A DNA stretch of 55,274 nucleotides from Volvariella volvacea V23 (lineage: Eukaryota > Basidiomycota > Agaricomycetes > Agaricales > Pluteaceae): assembly GCA_000349905.1 (NCBI GenBank), contig KB722761.1, positions 122,291-177,564 on the forward strand. The letters run 5' to 3'. The position numbers and the translations under genes were made by a program. Below the pieces are notes generated by a model that searched no databases, was not told where the DNA came from, and was given only the letters and a program-made list of their open reading frames with translations. This document shows, piece after piece, positions 1 through 12,500 of the stretch (position 1 is the stretch's first letter; each line of letters opens with the position of its first letter).

Positions 1-831
1 CGCATCGCCCGCACAAAATAGTTTTCCTCCTTATACAGCTATTCTTAACAATCTGGAATCCTGTGGCATTCTACCAAAGCACGATACCCCCAAATATCGG
101 TCGACAAAAAGGCACTGAAAACGATATAGTTCCCTATGGTTTGAGGGAGACTGTCATTATGTCGATGGCACGATGCTATCCTGTGATACAGGTATGACTC
201 GAAGTTTAGCATCATCGGATGGATGACACACATGTGCACTATAGGGACTTTATGCCACATTCTCATGGGCAGCAGCCATCCAGATTGTCCTGCATCTCTC
301 AAGGAGAGAAGAAAATGGCGGGATCATTGCGTGAGTGAAACTTTAGAGCCAGATGTTTCACTCATCTAAGCCACAAAAAGATCCAGGCCGAATATGCTGT
401 GCTTGAGCCCAACATTTTTCTTTGGCAGCGCGTTAGTTAGTGCTGGCTGGTTTATCCATCAACAATGCTACAAGACAATGCGGGAACATTTTACGTTCCA
501 CATCACTCAGTTGAAGAAGCATAAGCTTATTACGTTTGGGCCATACTCCATTGTTCGACATCCTTCGTACCTCGGTATGCTGATGTTGGCAATAGGCACC
601 ATTACCACTCTTCACAGTCCAGGCTTCTGGTTCCGTGACGCAGGAGCCATTGGGTTGCCTGCCGTTACAATTCTTATTCAATTGTGGAGCGTGTGGTTTG
701 CAACGCTCGTGTTTATACTGCAGTTTAGGATGCCTGTAGAGGATGAATTGCTAAAAAAGAAATTTGGAGAGGAGTAGAAGTCATATGCGAAAAGAGTGCC
801 ATACTGGTTAATACCTGGTATCTTGTAATGT
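1..831 (+). pseudogene. ICMT-like methyltransferase, copy 1, 5'-truncated by the window and with an in-frame stop
   Basis: Copy 1 of a tandem pair of isoprenylcysteine carboxyl methyltransferase-like genes. This family methylates the C-terminal prenylcysteine of CaaX proteins in the ER membrane. Reading copy 2 as a guide gives exons <1-191, 245-330 and 387-777, with introns 192-244 and 331-386. Exon 1 matches copy 2 around YQSTIPP/CQSTTPP, so the true start lies left of the window. The SAM-binding signature GPYSIVRHPSYLG is intact. The frame then hits TAG at 775-777, exactly where copy 2 has the TGG of FGKEWERYAKRV. Beyond it the same frame still encodes YAKRVPYWLIPGIL to a natural stop at 829-831. 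The loss removes the conserved C-terminal motif. It is probably a pseudogene, but a truncated functional protein cannot be excluded. Confidence 0.8.
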
Positions 832-1108
832 CCCCCAGTGAAACCACGTATCCTTGCTTCGTTTTTCGCCTGAAATTACCCACCAGACCTTTCCAGTTAA
901 CCCTCGTGTGTGCGAGAAAATGACTATTTTAGTGTTCAAGAGCTGGGAACCACTCAACCGACCACCTGTAATTTCTCACTCCACCTCTTATAATTTATCC
1001 ACTATAACACCAAGGGGATAGATATACTTTTTTGTTCCCTTCTGGGAGATTTCAGTGGCAGGTTGCATGTTGGTTTGTCCTCGGTAACTTAAAGCGCCAA
1101 AGGATTCG

Positions 1109-1119
1109 TATATATAAAG
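1109..1119 (+). promoter_or_regulatory. TATA-like element upstream of ICMT copy 2
   Basis: The sequence TATATATAAAG lies 58 nt before the ATG at 1177 in an otherwise unremarkable AT-rich spacer. Its position fits a core promoter for copy 2. This is inference from sequence only. Confidence 0.4.
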
Positions 1120-1176
1120 TATTCACGAAAGAAACGCTTACATGAGGGCTCCACTAACTCACACATCATCCTCGAC

Positions 1177-2061
1177 ATGTCCAAATCGCTCCCTGAGGTC
1201 GTATTCCGTCTGATCTTCAAATCATTCCTACTGGTCTGGGACTGTTGGACGTACTGCCAAAGCACCACACCTCCAAAGACAGGACAACAGAAAAGTACAG
1301 CAGATCAACCGCCCTCGACGCCAGCGAGTAAAGCAATTTCAGATAAGATTATCGTGGCTTTGATACCATATCTATCCATAAGACGAGTAAGTGACATATA
1401 GCGCTAACTGAAATGAATTGCGATACTTACTTGGATGCCCTCCCGCATTAGCGGACTTACATTACGTTTGTTGGTGCAGAAGTAGCCATTAATCTCCTGG
1501 TCTTGTTATCCCGTTATGCGTCTCTAGAACGAGTCGTTGGAGTTGACGTCGAGGTTCTGTGAGTCCTACATTCACCCTGGGCGCCTTGTCCCCAACTGAC
1601 CGGATCACCGTTACAGACAACAATAAAGCACTAGCCTTAGCCCCATCTTTTTCATCAGCAGCATTCTCTGCATCGCAGGTTGGAAAATCCGTGCACGATG
1701 CTACGAAGTAATGCAAGAACACTTCACATTCAGCATCACAGTGCTCAAAGACCACAAACTCATCACCTCTGGTCCATACTCCACAGTCTGGCATCCCTCC
1801 TACACCGGCATGCTCATGGTAGCCCTTGGCAGCGTCGCAACCCTTTACACCTCGAGTACCTGGCTGCGAGATACCCCCACCGCAGTGTGGTTGCTAATTT
1901 CGGCGTTGAAATTTGCATGGAGCGTTCACGTTATGCTTCCTACAGTCGTGTTGTTGTTCAGAATATCGGCTGAGGATGAGTTGCTGAAGAAGAAGTTCGG
2001 GAAAGAGTGGGAAAGATATGCGAAAAGAGTTAGATACCGGTTGATACCCGGAGTTTTGTAG
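1177..2061 (+). CDS. ICMT-like protein-S-isoprenylcysteine O-methyltransferase, copy 2
   Basis: Predicted exons 1177-1386, 1452-1558 and 1629-2061 give 249 aa, normal for fungal ICMT-like proteins. Family role: SAM-dependent carboxyl methylation of prenylated proteins in the ER membrane. Several hydrophobic segments are visible, including the one around AEVAINLLVLL. The C-terminal block EDELLKKKFGKEWERYAKRV followed by LIPGVL is complete. The SAM-site motif reads GPYSTVWHPSYTG: the Arg normally found in RHPxY is Trp (TGG, one transition from CGG). Copy 1 upstream retains this Arg. The second intron uses the weak acceptor AATAAAG; the better TTACAG nearby would bring in a stop. It may be a diverged or weakened enzyme. 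Confidence 0.85.
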
Positions 2062-2597
2062 CTTCAATGCGACTGGGCTGCCCCTATTAATGGTCAGTAG
2101 CAGCTTCCATCGCAAATTCAACTTCCAGCGTAATCCCCTGGCAGAGTAAGTAATATCTTCAAGCCGGCTCTCTGCACGCTAGCGGCTGTTATAACCCCAC
2201 TGGTGTGGCAAAAGCAAAACAAGGAATTGCCCACTTCTTCGGTTTGTCGCCTCTATGACGGCCAGCGTGACGACAAGTAGTGGTTCCTCAAGGCCTCATA
2301 GCAAAGGGAATGTTAATTATTGCCTGCATTTCCACCTAAATATCCACAGCGTAGTTGAGTAGAGTGTGTGATGCAAGGCTTAGTATGAACGTCTAGTTCC
2401 TCCATTAAAAGAGCTAGATAGGTAAACAATAACGATTACATTATTAACTGAATTCACGACGATAATGAATGGAAACAAGGAATGGGGCACCGTCGAGGTG
2501 AGAGTGCACTAATAACTGCAATAACAATATATAAAACATTCCAACCTTGAAGATTTATACTTTTATAATCTTCATGAACACGACCCAGCGCTCTCGA
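2062..2597. other. Intergenic spacer between converging genes
   Basis: AT-rich DNA between the 3' ends of ICMT copy 2 and the RING gene. No ORF with protein-like composition, RNA gene or repeat was recognised. It should hold both 3' UTRs. Confidence 0.6.
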
Positions 2598-5582
2598 CTA
2601 TCTCACTCTACTGACGAAACCACCAATAGCGCCCGCCCTTCGGCGTCTTCGAGACCTAGACTGAGGTCGCAAGTTTTCTTCCTCTTCTTCGTCCTCGTTT
2701 TCCTCAAGAACCTCATCTCCATCATTAGTATCCTCGTCCACCACCTCCGTAATGGGTTCAGTGGTGGGCTCGGAATACCCATAATCCTCCTCCGCATTAT
2801 CCGTGTCGCCGTCTTCATCTAAAACCACGACTCTACGAGGCGCTGTAGTTCTCGCACTAAGAATTTGCGGTTCATCGTCCTCCTCATCCGTATCGAGCAG
2901 CACCCTTCTAGATGGCCCAGCAACGCGACTGGCACCCGCCCCAAGACTGCTACTGGCATCGATACCTCCCCAGCTGCTCCCTGGCATAGTAAACTCAGGT
3001 CCATCATCCTCTACAAGGCTCATCTCCAACCCACGACTCCTCGCCTCCTGTCTCCTCCTCAACTCCGGGTGCTGCTGCTCTCTATGCACCCCAAACCGCC
3101 TCGCGCCCTCCACCATCCTCAGCGAATGCGCCTCCTCCACCTCTCTCACTCTGTCCTCATCCCCCTCCTCGTTCCACGGTAATCGCCTGTTATCAGTCCG
3201 CTGTTGTTGTCTATTCCGAATTTCCCTAACTTCTTCTGCAGTCCGGGCTCGCTCTTCTTCGATCCATTCTCTAAACGCCGATCTTCGTCTTTCAAGCTGC
3301 TCAGCCCCTTCCTGACCTAGCACCTCAACCGCATCTCGGCGCTCTTGTTCCGCGTAGGGGTATGGCTCCGGACCGGCATTTTCATCGTATGAATCGAATG
3401 CACCGTGAACAGATCCTCCGTCACTATCGCTCTCTTCGTCATCAAAGACTACGCGGGGAGGTCGAACTCTATTGACAACACTCGACCTCGGTCGATCATC
3501 TGCTGTTGAACCCTCGGAGTCCGAGTCGAGTACAATGGTAGCAACACTTCGGCCACTTCGATTCTGTCGCCGCGATTGTGACGCGTTACTTCCCTGAGCG
3601 CCACTCCCACCCCTAGTAGCATTCGACGTTGAAGCCCCTTGATTAGCACCAACACTAGTCGTAGAATTTCCGAATCGTGCAAGCCGACGTTCTCGAACGA
3701 TTGCCGCTCGTTGTGAATCCGTAGGTTCTTCTTCTGGCTCTGGTTCTGGTGAAGAAATCACGTTTTCTACACCACGCTGGCGATCTGCCTGATCGAACAC
3801 CGGGCGGTCGTCATCGTCGTCATCGACAAAGTCCTGGTCTTCCTCTTCTTCGTCTGTGTGAACGATGAATCCATCCATGTCAGAATCTTCTTCATCCGTA
3901 TCCATTTCCTCATCGTGATCTTCTGGCCAATACCCAGGGATCGGTCTAACCGAGTGCACCTCGACTTCGTCTTCCGAATCAGATTCGCCGTCGGAACCCC
4001 CAAAAATCTCAGTCTCCAAATCCCTTCCTCCACCTGCGTTGGTATGTCTGATCACGACGTCCTCATCCTCCCCATCCAACACATCAGGGTCGTCCATCAA
4101 CTCATCTCCGTGAGCCAACATATGGTGCAACGCCCGGATGAGATTGAAATTATGCGGTAAAGGCGGCATTAATTCTTCATCTTCTTCGTCGTCTTCGTCA
4201 TCATCCAAATCGACTCCTCCGAATCCCATATCAGGATTATGACCGCGGTACATTCTTTCACAATTGCTACAAACCCCATCCCAAATCTCGTGCGTACAAT
4301 CTACGCATCTCCACATGCTATCTTCTTCGTCAAAGATACCCATATTCTCGATTCCGCCGCGATTAGCGTTTTGGGCACCATCTTGCGGCAATTGAGAATT
4401 TGGCAACGGCGGAGGGTAGTGACGCGAACGTTGTAACGCACGGAAGATGCCATGCCAGGGGTCATTACTATTGCTGTTACGTGATCCCCTAGAGTTGTTT
4501 GGGGGTTGGGGTTCGGTGATAGTAGCAGAGTTGCTGCCCGAGGCGCCATTTCCATTTGCACCGGAGGTCGATGTTGTAGCTGTAGCAGGCAGAGCTAATG
4601 CCAAATCGTCTTCTGTGGCCGGATTACTCGCTAAACCGCTTCTGACGAGTGTTGTCACCATGCTCTTGATGGTCCACACTTCGACAGGACGCTCGATTAT
4701 AATAGCACGGCAAACAGGACACGTCTTTTTTCGATGAACGTGTGTTCTGTAGTCACCTGGCATGGTTTGTTGTCCATTTGGAGGAGGGCTGGTGAACCAG
4801 GTGACGAGACAGTTATAACATGCAATATGACCGCAAGGCGCCAGTGCATAGGGCTTGTGTAAGAAGTCGAGACAGATTTGACAGGTGAGCGATTGTTGGA
4901 ATGACTGAAAGGTGGATTGGTGCTTCTCCAGAAGCTATGGGATAGGAGGGCATGAGGCAGAAATACAAGGTCAGGGTTGGCGAGATTCTAGAGCGAGAGG
5001 TTAGGTGGCGCTACTCACAGCAGCTTGGGAATCGAGTTGCTTGGTTAGAGTGGTGATTTTAGTCTCTAGCGACTCGAGGTTGGCATTGGGGGGAGGCGAT
5101 GGCGCTTTAGCCTTGCCCTTATCTTGACGCGATGGGGTCTAAGGTATGGAAGGAATGAGACAAGGGAGAGCGCCAGCTGAGAAACCCACGCTGGTATTGT
5201 CAGTCTGAGCGACTTGTTGCTGCATAGCGGTTGTATCATCGAGTTGGTCAACAGTGTCAGTCTCGTGCAATGCGGCAAGGGTCGTACAGTCATCTTGAGG
5301 CATGTGACGGATCGGGGAAAGGGCAGAACTTGAGCGTTCCCTCTGATGTTGGTTCTGCTGGGCAGACACTATCGATGCCTTCCTCTTCTTCTGCCGGCGC
5401 TTCTTCTTGTCCTTGGACGATGATGGCGAGGTGACATCGTCGGCCGTGGAATCTGGCCTAAGCCTCTTTGACTGTTTCCTCTCCAGATCTGGCGCGAGGC
5501 GCTTGCGTGCGTTGAGCGGCTGCAACACGCTGGAGCTCGATCCAGCCAACGGAGGCGGTGGATGTGGGTCTGGCGAGGACAT
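2598..5582 (-). CDS. RING (C3HC4) protein, probable E3 ubiquitin ligase with acidic C-terminal region
   Basis: Exons 5582-5190, 5138-5019 and 4934-2598 give 949 aa. The start is the ATG at 5582 (MSSPDPHPPPP); the frame is open upstream but without a better ATG. The N-terminus has a basic, nuclear-localisation-like stretch (KDKKKRRQKKRKAS), then a short helix rich in heptad leucines before the RING. The RING spans about residues 189-246: CQIC, the CGHIACYNC core and TCPVC. A second Cys pair set, CVDC and CSNC at 381-396, looks like a separate zinc knuckle. The remainder is strongly acidic, low-complexity, with many Asp/Glu/Ser runs. RING proteins of this form act as E3 ligases. The helix-RING-acidic layout recalls the fungal histone-targeting ligase Psh1, but that is only a resemblance. 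It is divergently transcribed from the transporter at 5807. Confidence 0.85.
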
Positions 5583-5806
5583 GGGCTGGATGTGGACAGG
5601 AGCAGAGTCGTTGGACGACAAAGGACACAGCACAAAAGTTTCGCTTTTGGCAGTTGGTCCGGGAGTTCCCACGCCACCGGCGCATCAAGGACTGCCATAA
5701 ATGGAAGTCGGTAGTCGGTGCTCAGTTTGGTAATAAATCTGCGAATTAAATAATTGATTTCTCCGTCACAGCGCTATGATTTGAGCCATACCCTATAATT
5801 CTGCCT
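5583..5806. promoter_or_regulatory. Short divergent promoter region
   Basis: Only 224 nt separate the start codons of the RING gene (-) and the transporter (+), so both 5' UTRs and promoters must lie here or overlap. The centre is AT-rich (around 5735-5760). No recognised factor site. Confidence 0.6.
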
Positions 5807-7795
5807 ATGCTTCTGCTCCGACCATCACCATCCCCCTCCATGCCCCGTCTGCGCTTCACCCTGCCGTCCCCAAGGTCCCTCTCCATCGCCAGAACCAATG
5901 TCCACGCCAGATCGCGCTCGCGTCTACGGCCAGACGAGCCCCGCACGACCTTCAGGTGGTCTCTGATGTCCTCCTCGAAACCGCTCCTCATACCCCCCAA
6001 CCACGCCCACGAACCCCTAGTTTCCCTGCTGCCCTCCCCTATAAGCGCCTCATCTTCTCGCCGTTCGTTCCTGGCATCGTTGACCGAGTCCTCATCTCTG
6101 TGGCTCTCCTTGTATTTCTTCTGCAACCTCACCCTGACCTTGTACAACAAGGGCGTGCTTGTTCATTTCCCTTTTCCATATACCCTCACTGCTCTTCACG
6201 CCTTCTGCGGATCGATTGGCACAGCGTTTCTGGCACGCCTAGGTGTTTTCAAGCCCACGAGTTTGTCTTGGAAGCAGACCTGGACGCTCTTAGCATTCAG
6301 TATGCTATACAGCGTCAACATCCTCGTCAGTAATATCTCCCTCAAAATGGTCACAGTCCCTGTGAGTACCCATGTCCCGTCTATTATCGACATTCTAATG
6401 CCGGACGCAACTCTGCCCTTTCGTCACTATCGGGACGGGCGTTGATTAGTTCCATCAAGTTGTGCGCGCTGTTACGCCTTTGTTCACAATGTTATTCTAT
6501 GCACTTCTTCTCGGCCGGCACAGCAGCCAAGCCAAGGTCACATCACTAGGGCCCGTTGTCATTGGTGTCGCGTTAGCGTGAGTCCTCAATTGTTGACTAA
6601 AAATACCGGCACAGAAACACGCTGCTCATGGTACTTACTCTATGTTAACAGCACTTACGGCGACTATTATTTTACAATGCCTGGCTTTCTGCTAACTTTG
6701 CTTGGCACGGTCCTCGCAGCCCTCAAGACGGTCTTTACCGAAATTCTACAAGCTCCCCCCTCGCCCAGCCCTACTAATGGCCCGCATAAATCGACCCCGG
6801 ACCTACATCACCGTATACCACAACAAAGTTCAGGCAATCACCACGACCATACCGAGAAGGATACCTTATCTAGTTCCAATTTCAGAAGCAAAGAAGCACC
6901 CTGGATCCAGCGCCTATCTCAATCATTTTCAATCAGCATACCCTCTTTGCCGCCTCTATCCTCCATCAACCTGCTTCACCTACTCTCACCTCTAGCATTC
7001 CTTCAGACAATAGTTCTAGCTTACTGCACGGGTGAGCTAGAACGCGTCAAGAGTCACCTAGCCGGCTCTATTCTGCTTCCCAACCCTGTCGTTGATGCTG
7101 GGGGAAATCATTTTCCACCAGTCCATCAGTTTGATCGGGATACCATACTCGTGATGAGCCTGTCAGACTATGGATACTCTATAAGCATTTTGCCGATTGT
7201 CTATTTGCTTCTTAACGGAATTTTGGCGTTTGCGTTGAACGTTGTCAGTTTTGGGGCGAATAGGCGGGTGGGAGCCGTTAGTATGAGCGTCGCCGGTATG
7301 TCCTTTCCGTCTATATGCGGTCGATATCTTGTGTTTTCCTCCTTGCTGCACCCTGTTCCGTTGTCGTGGGCTCATCTTCCCACCGTCGTGTCTTGGCTAC
7401 AACGACATTCCCTCCACCATGACACAACAACCGGTCCTCTTACCTCCTCTCTATCCACGTTTCCTTCTCATGACTACATTCTGACGTTAACCTATCATCT
7501 TACAGCCAACGTCAAACAAGTGCTTACGATTTTATGTGCTGTAACGATTTTCGATTTGACGATTACGACCATGAACGGGTTTGGGATCGCGTTGACCCTG
7601 ATTGGGGGCGCTTGGTACGCCTATGTGGAGTTGAAGGAGAGACAGAAACGACAGAGGGAGAAGGAGTTGTTGCTGTTGAGTGGCCATGGCCATGGTCTGG
7701 GTAGTCCGCCACCATTGATGAGTGGGGTCGTGCCACATCCACATCCGCCATCTGCCAAACAAGAGAATGGGGGTACTGGCGCGAGGGTGCTATGA
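5807..7795 (+). CDS. Triose-phosphate/nucleotide-sugar transporter family (DMT superfamily) membrane protein
   Basis: Exons 5807-6361, 6450-6577, 6652-7295 and 7506-7795 give 538 aa. Family signatures occur in the expected order: LYNKGVL near residue 114, FHQVVRAVTP directly after intron 1, ATYGDYYFT across intron 2, ALNVVSFGANRRVGA, and NVKQVLTI after intron 3. These belong to the TPT/SLC35 family of Golgi or ER antiporters carrying nucleotide sugars or phosphorylated metabolites; the substrate cannot be read from sequence. A hydrophilic loop rich in Ser/His/Pro (about residues 265-320) splits the membrane segments, and the C-terminal tail is basic then Gly/His-rich. Intron 3 (210 nt) is long for this locus. 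Internal Met codons at residues 12 and 54 are alternative starts, so the Arg-rich N-terminus is uncertain. Confidence 0.9.
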
Positions 7796-9564
7796 TGGTG
7801 GCGGAGGTGGGAGCCAAAGGAAGAGTGTGCGATATGGAGGCGTCTGTGGCGAACAGCATGTTTGCCAAGGTTGCAGGGCCTGGACAATGTGTTGGCTTGG
7901 TTTTTCGTCTTGGCTATCTAGGTCGAGATAGTCAGGCGCCGTGCGGTGACTCGTGATACACCCAAAGTTGTGCTCTACGGGCAACGAGGTCCTGTCTCTT
8001 TTTTTTCCTTTCTCTCTCTTTCCTTTTCTATGTATGACGAACATTCGATCTACATCGAGTTTGGTGGCGGCGGTCGGCATGAGTAGAGGCGATGGACAAT
8101 GTGAAATCGGACTGGATTAAATTAGATGTGTTGTTCTCTACGTCGTGCTGTGCTGTTCCCTTTGCTAGTGCTGTATTGTATAAGACTGCATATATAGTTG
8201 TACTCTCATCTCGACTTGGTGCAGTTCGTTGACATAGGGGTGCGAATAGGAGTTGTTTCTACCGTCAGTAGTTTACGTGTCCGTATTTATACCACCCTAC
8301 ACCGTGCCTGTCTGGCTACTTATGGTACACATGAATTGACCCAAGTCGCAATCAGGTCCTACGACTCTGATATCCATCGATGTAGTGGACTGTATATAAC
8401 CAACATCTTACTTGGCCGCGCTGCCGGCGCAGCGACGGAGTCCCTTGCCTCCATCGATATCGCGGCTGACGCTGCCAATTTACCTTCAATATAACATAAA
8501 CTTTGTCGACTTGTGAATCTGGATTAATGAACTACTGTCATTACGATTATTGATAGCGCATGGATACATATGACGACAGTCACTGGCACCGGGCTGTTGC
8601 GGTGGCGGCTTCGACCTGTCATGGTAGCTCCCGGCTTCATCTCGTCTCATTTCCGTAAAGATGTCGACAGCTTGGGGTTTAGAAGGCGGTATGGGTACTG
8701 GTGCCGGTGCCGAGTGGTGCCGCAGAAGCTTATATAGTAGGCAAACTCCCGCGCGCGAAAGCAGGAACGCAGGCACATGCGTACTTGCACTGTGTAGTCA
8801 ATACTGCAAAACCCACGTTATAAATCAAAAGGGTCCATTGTCGTGGGACGAACGACTGAGATTAAAAATTGAGTGAATACAGTTTTATATTGCGTTTGGG
8901 TTGTGTTAGTTAAATTGGAGTTCTTGATCGTGAGATTAGCGCTAGCGTTGGAGTGACAGATGAATGATGAGTGCCAATGGCGAATAGTAACAACGAAAAA
9001 AAAAGAGACGGGAGATGGAAAAAAGGAAACGAAGAGGTAGCAAGGGCAAGAACCATGACGAGGACGAGTGTCGTGGCATGACGGAACGTAAGTGTGCGTG
9101 GTACTGATCATGAAGAGGAGAGGGCAGCGTTGGAGCGTTGCGATAGCCATAAGTGCGTGAGAGTCCTGAAAAGAGTGGGGGTTAGTAAAGAACGATATAC
9201 GTGAACGAGGTGGGGCTAATCACGATCACAAGCACTTCTAGGCCTAATTAGCTGGCCTAAAGACGAGAGGGGAGGGAGGACAGCGACAAGTGAGAAAGGA
9301 TAAAATTGTGTATATAAATGATGTAATGCTGATGGGTATAGCACAAACAAATGTAAGGAAGTCTTGTCGAGGTGGGGGAGGACAGAGGTGGCAAACAAAC
9401 ACGAGGAGCGATGGAGGGTGGATACGACAATAATGAGGCAAATACAAAGGGTAGATGTATATAGTAAGTTTAAGGGGAGGATGTAACGAACAATTAGCCA
9501 ATGAACCCAGCTGAGAGGAGTAGCGAATATCCCAGGAGAGAAGCGAGAGGGAGGAACACCAGAT
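7796..9564. other. 1.8 kb convergent intergenic region
   Basis: Lies between the 3' ends of the transporter (+) and SET1 (-). Open frames here are short, lack conserved motifs and overlap on both strands. Probably 3' UTRs plus spacer. No RNA gene or repeat recognised. Confidence 0.6.
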
Positions 9565-12500
9565 CTAATTGAGAAAGCCTCGACACTTGGCAGATCCACA
9601 AAGACATGGAATTTTATCTTGCTCGAAGGGGAAGTGATAATCTATAGTGGGGGCGATGAGTTCGGCTATAATCTCGCAAGGAAGCACAAACACGCACCGT
9701 AAGTGATTTCATCTCCCAGGTCGATATCCTGCTTTGCATAAATCACAATCTTCTTCTCGCCATTGATAGTGATGATCTTGGCCGTGCAGTTGGGATCGCA
9801 TGAGTGGTTTATCAATCGCCTAAAAATACACTATCAGTAAACCCCGTAATCTCCAGGTTAACATAATGCATTACTTACCCAAGATTACCCTTCTTGGTAG
9901 CATCCACCACCAAGTCTTCATCGATCCGAAACAAGTAACTGCTCCCAATACCCTGTCTCTCGTATGCCTTCTCTCGTTTATCCGCGACGGCAGCCCGGAC
10001 AATTTCGCCCACATACTCAATCACCATCTCTCCCTTGGAAATCTTCTCCATCGCATACAGACCCCAATCATGGATAGGCGACCGTGCAAACTTGAGGTGC
10101 TTCTTCCTCGTCTGCAGCTGGTTGAACTTGAATGTGAGGTCGTTGGCCGCTTCTCCCTTCGACAACGCCACCGCTCTCTGCACTTGATTAATTTCCTCCA
10201 ATCCCAGAGCCCTTCTACGTGCATTAGCGCGATTAGACCGCGACGAAACAACAGGCTGCTGAGGCTCCTCAACCACAGCCTGCGTCTTCACGTTCGTAGA
10301 ACGTGCTTGGTATTGCGCAACGTAAGCTGCCTTTTCAGCGTGTGTGATCTTGTAGAAACCTTCGGTGCGTGCCGACCCTGTTGCGTGCTTGCGGAACGGT
10401 GGCAAGGCCGTAGGCGAGTCTGGATCGGGTTCTGCCGCTGTCTCGACCTTGGAAGGTTCCTCTTGTTCTTCGACTTTGGACGGGTCGTAACCCATCAATA
10501 CGAGCTTAGCAAAGTACATATCCTCGTCGTCCTCGCAAAGCTCTGGCTGTAGCGGATCCGGAGGGGGCGTGGGTGGTGGCGTGACAACACGTGGCGGCTT
10601 GAGCTCCGGAGATGACGATCTTGAGGGTAGTAGTGGCGGAGACTCGCGACCTTGAACCTTTAGTTGCGTTACAACAGGTGCGTTCACTCCCAGGTCATCC
10701 TGCATAACGACAGTTTCTTCCTCTTCAACGAGTTTCTTTGTTGACTTCCTCTTTGCTACCTTCTTCACACCATCCAGTCGCTGCTTCTTCCTTGCTGGCT
10801 CTTTCTCTGGTTCCTCCCCTTCCACCTCCTCCGCCACCCCACGTTTCCGTACCGCATCAGACTGCGCAAATTTGGCGAAATCGTCCTCCTCAGACTCAAC
10901 GTCCTCCCTCTCCTCAACAGCCTTCTTCACCTTCTTCGCCGTGGCTGCCTCCTTCTTTCGCCGTTTTGTTGGTCTTTCTGCCTCCAGATCCTGGGCAACA
11001 AAGGCCACAGCACCAGTCGTCGACCCAGTTTCATCATCTTCCTCCTCAGGTGGTAGAATATCCACCTTGATTAGAGGCGACGCCGCCTCCTGCACCACCT
11101 CTGCGACCTCTTTGACTTCCTCCACAACCTTTTTTGGTTGCTTCTTGAACGACAGTCCTTTCAACCCTTTCTTTTCTACCGGTTTTGGCTCTGCCACCGC
11201 CACACTCTGCCCCTGACCCATCTGTTCCTTCATCGACCGTATCTCAGCCACCAGCTTTCTATACTCCGGTCCCACAACTCTCTCCACTAGGTCCTTCTGC
11301 AACAACCCCCTCAGTTCCTTTAAGATGGTATCCTGCGCCTGCTCTATCATCTCTTCCGGCTCCCATTTCGTCTTTGTCTTGGACAGCGTTGCTGATCGTG
11401 CCGGAGGCGGTGGATGAACGGCGAGCGTAACGGTTTGATATGCCAGCATCTTGGAACCGTTGTTGATGACCATCGCAGCTCGTCTTGCGCTAGTGGCGTT
11501 TTGAAAAGTAACGTACCAGCCCGTGTGGTCTTTGAGCACCTGGGTTTTATGCAGCCGCGTCAAAGGAACAAGACATCGTGTACGCCACGTTCAATTAAAG
11601 AGAACAATCAAAGGACGCCATTAGCACTCGATTCCATATAAACAAAGACACAAAGGACGACAAAAGACATCACTACCGCCCAAAGGACGATGCTTAGGGT
11701 GAAAAGAACGGAATATATGCGCACCTTGTCCACGGGAAATTCACTAAAGAACGTCTTGACATCCTCTTCTCGTACGCCACCGCGCAACTGTCCAATTTTA
11801 ACATGGTCATTCCCATTCTTCACCAACTCATCCACCACCTCATCTCTATCCATATCCCGGCTCTTATGAGACTCCCTCCACCTCGTCGGAGGCGGCGAAG
11901 GTGATCTCGAATGTGGTGCAGGCGATGGCTGATAGTGGTCATAGTGCATCGCGCGCGAGAGATACGGTGGACGACCCCTACTACTGCTCGGTTGAAGAGG
12001 CGTTGATGAGGAAGAACCGCGCATGTGTGAGGAGGGTTCCCGCATCGGAACTGCGACAGAAGCGGTAAGCCGTGCTTTCACCAGAGACGGTGGCGGACGA
12101 GGTGGGAGAGACCGGTTCTGTGGTTTGGGACTTGGAGGGCGATCATCATTTTGCGGAGGGATAGGTGGTTGCTGTTGTAGATGTAATGACGGGTTGGGAG
12201 GTAGAGGATGGGGTGGACGACCAGTGATAGGATTTGCGGGTAGAGACGAATGTGGAGGAAGCCGACTGCTGTGATACGGGAGCGAGCTAGGTGCCCGTGG
12301 CGGCTGTGCTGTCTGCGGCTGGGATTTCCAATGAGTAGAGTTTGGCGTTTGTCCCAACGGCGTTTGTGGGGTCGGTGTAGACTTCCCGCCAGCACTGGCG
12401 CTACCACTTGCGCTCGTATTTCCATTAGGTAACAGTTTAGCGTCCCTCCGTTTCTTCTCCTCTCTGTCCCGGCGCTTCCGCTCATCGAGTTCCTTAAGTA

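Noticed and set aside
10021..11216. Several plus-strand frames opposite SET1 exon 4
   Set aside because: Composition is the complement of the Lys/Glu-rich SET1 linker; the minus frame carries the conserved domains.
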